Below are positions 52,415 through 53,349 of a DNA stretch of 53,349 nucleotides, piece after piece. The DNA is from Bacteroidota bacterium (GTDB taxonomy: Bacteria > Bacteroidota > Bacteroidia > Chitinophagales > Chitinophagaceae): NCBI GenBank assembly GCA_947453145.1, contig CANGFA010000017.1, positions 1 through 53,349 on the forward strand, read 5' to 3'. Under the pieces are notes generated by a model. That model was not told the origin of the DNA and did no database searches. It saw nothing but the letters and a program-made list of their open reading frames with translations. The first letter of the stretch is position 1. Every line of letters starts with the position of its first letter. The position numbers and the translations under genes were made by a program.

Positions 52415-53349
52415 ATGAAGGGAATAAACAAATTACGCGCTAAATGGGGGTTGGGACCAGTCCAATTTTGGTTGGTGATACTCACATTTGCCCTGGGTGG
52501 AAGTTTAAGCGGAAGGGTTTGTACCAAAGTTCTGGATTTGGTGATTTTGGAGAGAAATTGGGCATTTTGGCTCATTTATCCCCTATTTTTGACCATTTTA
52601 TGGCCATTTTCGGTACTTTTTGCCAGTTTTTTCACAGGACAGTTTTCATTTTTTAAGGGGTATTTAAGCAGGGTGGGTTCCAAATTGTTTGGATTAAGTA
52701 CGGCTAAGGCGGCTGCAGATGCTGCGGCTGTAGATGCGGCTCCAATTCATGTGGCCATTTTTGCTTCGGGCGCAGGGAGTAATGCAAGGAAAATAATCGA
52801 ATATTTTGAGGGGGGCGGGCAAAACAACGCGCAGGGCGCGCGCGCTGGGTTTAACGCGCCCATTAAAGTTTCCTTAATTGTATGCAATGTTCCAGGTGCA
52901 GGCGTGTTGGATATTGCAAAAGAAAAAGGCATCCCCACTTTACTTATTAATAAGGAAGAATTTGCGCGCACAGGATATGTTGAAAGTTTACGCAATGCCG
53001 ATATTCATTTTATAGTGCTCGCAGGATTTTTATGGAAAGTGCCTGCAGTTTTAGTGCATGCGTTTAAACCGGGGACTAAAATAGATGGGCAAGGAAATAT
53101 TGCACAAGGAATTATAAATATTCATCCAGCACTATTACCAAAATATGGTGGCAAGGGCATGTACGGTGCAAATGTGCATGAGGCAGTAATTGCTGCCGGA
53201 GAAAAAGAATCGGGCATCACCATACATTGGGTGAATGAACATTATGATGAAGGCGCAATTATTTTTCAAGCAACCTGTTCGGTTAATATTGGCGACACGC
53301 CAGAGATGCTTGCAAATAAAATTCATGCATTAGAGCATGCGCACTTTGC
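52415..53349 (+). CDS. purN: DUF6787-like membrane domain fused to PurN (phosphoribosylglycinamide formyltransferase), 3' truncated
   Basis: An open frame from the ATG at 52415 to the window end gives at least 311 residues. Residues 1-90 hold two membrane helices (WLVILTFALGGSLSG and FWLIYPLFLTILWPFSVLF) and GQFSFFKGYLSR; they resemble the DUF6787 family. An Ala/Asp linker (about 95-110) leads without stop or ATG into PurN: FASGAGSN (116-123), FIVLAGFLWKVP, and the catalytic set Asn235, His237 (NIHPALLP) and Asp278 (HYDEG). PurN formylates GAR in purine synthesis. Two inserts not usual in the family are at about 132-148 (Gly/Asn/Ala-rich, GC-rich DNA) and 219-232. A frameshift at the junction is possible but not needed. 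Confidence 0.8.
   Translation, partial: MKGINKLRAKWGLGPVQFWLVILTFALGGSLSGRVCTKVLDLVILERNWAFWLIYPLFLTILWPFSVLFASFFTGQFSFFKGYLSRVGSKLFGLSTAKAAADAAAVDAAPIHVAIFASGAGSNARKIIEYFEGGGQNNAQGARAGFNAPIKVSLIVCNVPGAGVLDIAKEKGIPTLLINKEEFARTGYVESLRNADIHFIVLAGFLWKVPAVLVHAFKPGTKIDGQGNIAQGIINIHPALLPKYGGKGMYGANVHEAVIAAGEKESGITIHWVNEHYDEGAIIFQATCSVNIGDTPEMLANKIHALEHAHF

Noticed and set aside
52680..52760. Frameshift explanation for the PurN fusion
   Set aside because: The frame is open across the whole junction and the linker is Ala/Asp-rich like a true interdomain linker; an indel remains possible but the sequence does not require one.
1..53349. CRISPR arrays, tRNA/rRNA genes, transposase genes, prophage genes
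   Set aside because: I looked for regular direct repeats, tRNA-like arms and transposase motifs on both strands and saw none I could support.

Overview
The window is AT-rich, densely coded DNA from a member of the Bacteroidota, most likely the Chitinophagaceae (the family is an inference). The evidence is a SusC/SusD pair, weak Shine-Dalgarno sites, promoter-like TTTG...TAnnTTTG elements, and a complete alternative complex III (act) cluster joined to an A-type heme-copper oxidase. I recognised no rRNA, tRNA, CRISPR array, insertion sequence or phage gene. No gene-free stretch exceeds 300 bases; the longest is about 290 bases, between actA and the last gene.

Region 1 (72-6992, + strand) has four tightly packed genes: an NHL-propeller protein, a PSCyt1/DUF1549/DUF1553 protein, a DUF1501 protein, and a membrane-anchored cytochrome-domain protein with LRR, chitobiase-C-like and discoidin-like parts. 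The set resembles planctomycete/verrucomicrobial surface gene clusters of unknown function. Region 2 (6989-26671, mostly - strand, continuing into susCD up to 31778) is a pectin utilisation locus. A run of ten genes (21944 down to 6989) encodes a GH28-GH105-plus-third-domain enzyme, an atypical pectinesterase, the full galacturonate route UxaC-UxaB-UxaA-KdgK-Eda, an ExuT-like transporter, a ThuA-domain protein and a GH-D-like hydrolase. A second run (31778 down to 23114) encodes SusC, SusD, a PL1-like pectate lyase, a CE12 esterase, a canonical CE8 pectinesterase and a small NTF2-like protein. A LacI-family regulator lies between the two runs. An identical 19-base sequence upstream of susC and of the GH28-GH105 gene is a strong operator candidate for it. 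Together the genes would import pectin fragments, de-esterify and cleave them, and convert galacturonate to pyruvate and glyceraldehyde-3-phosphate. KduI/KduD, needed for unsaturated uronate from the lyase/GH105 branch, are not in this window.

Region 3 (32003-36414) is mixed housekeeping: a DUF2490 protein, a lipoprotein with an internal duplication, an FAD oxidoreductase, TrmB, a DUF5522 protein and an alkyltransferase-like protein whose reactive Cys is replaced by Ala.

Region 4 (52122 down to 36411, - strand) is a respiratory cluster: actA-B-C-D-E-F, cytochrome oxidase II and I, CtaB heme farnesyltransferase, two subunit III homologues, subunit IV, SCO1 and a DUF420 membrane protein carrying an EF-hand-like loop. 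It would couple quinol oxidation to oxygen reduction.

The last gene (52415 to the window end, + strand) is an unbroken reading frame fusing a small membrane domain (DUF6787-like) to phosphoribosylglycinamide formyltransferase (PurN). It is truncated by the window end.
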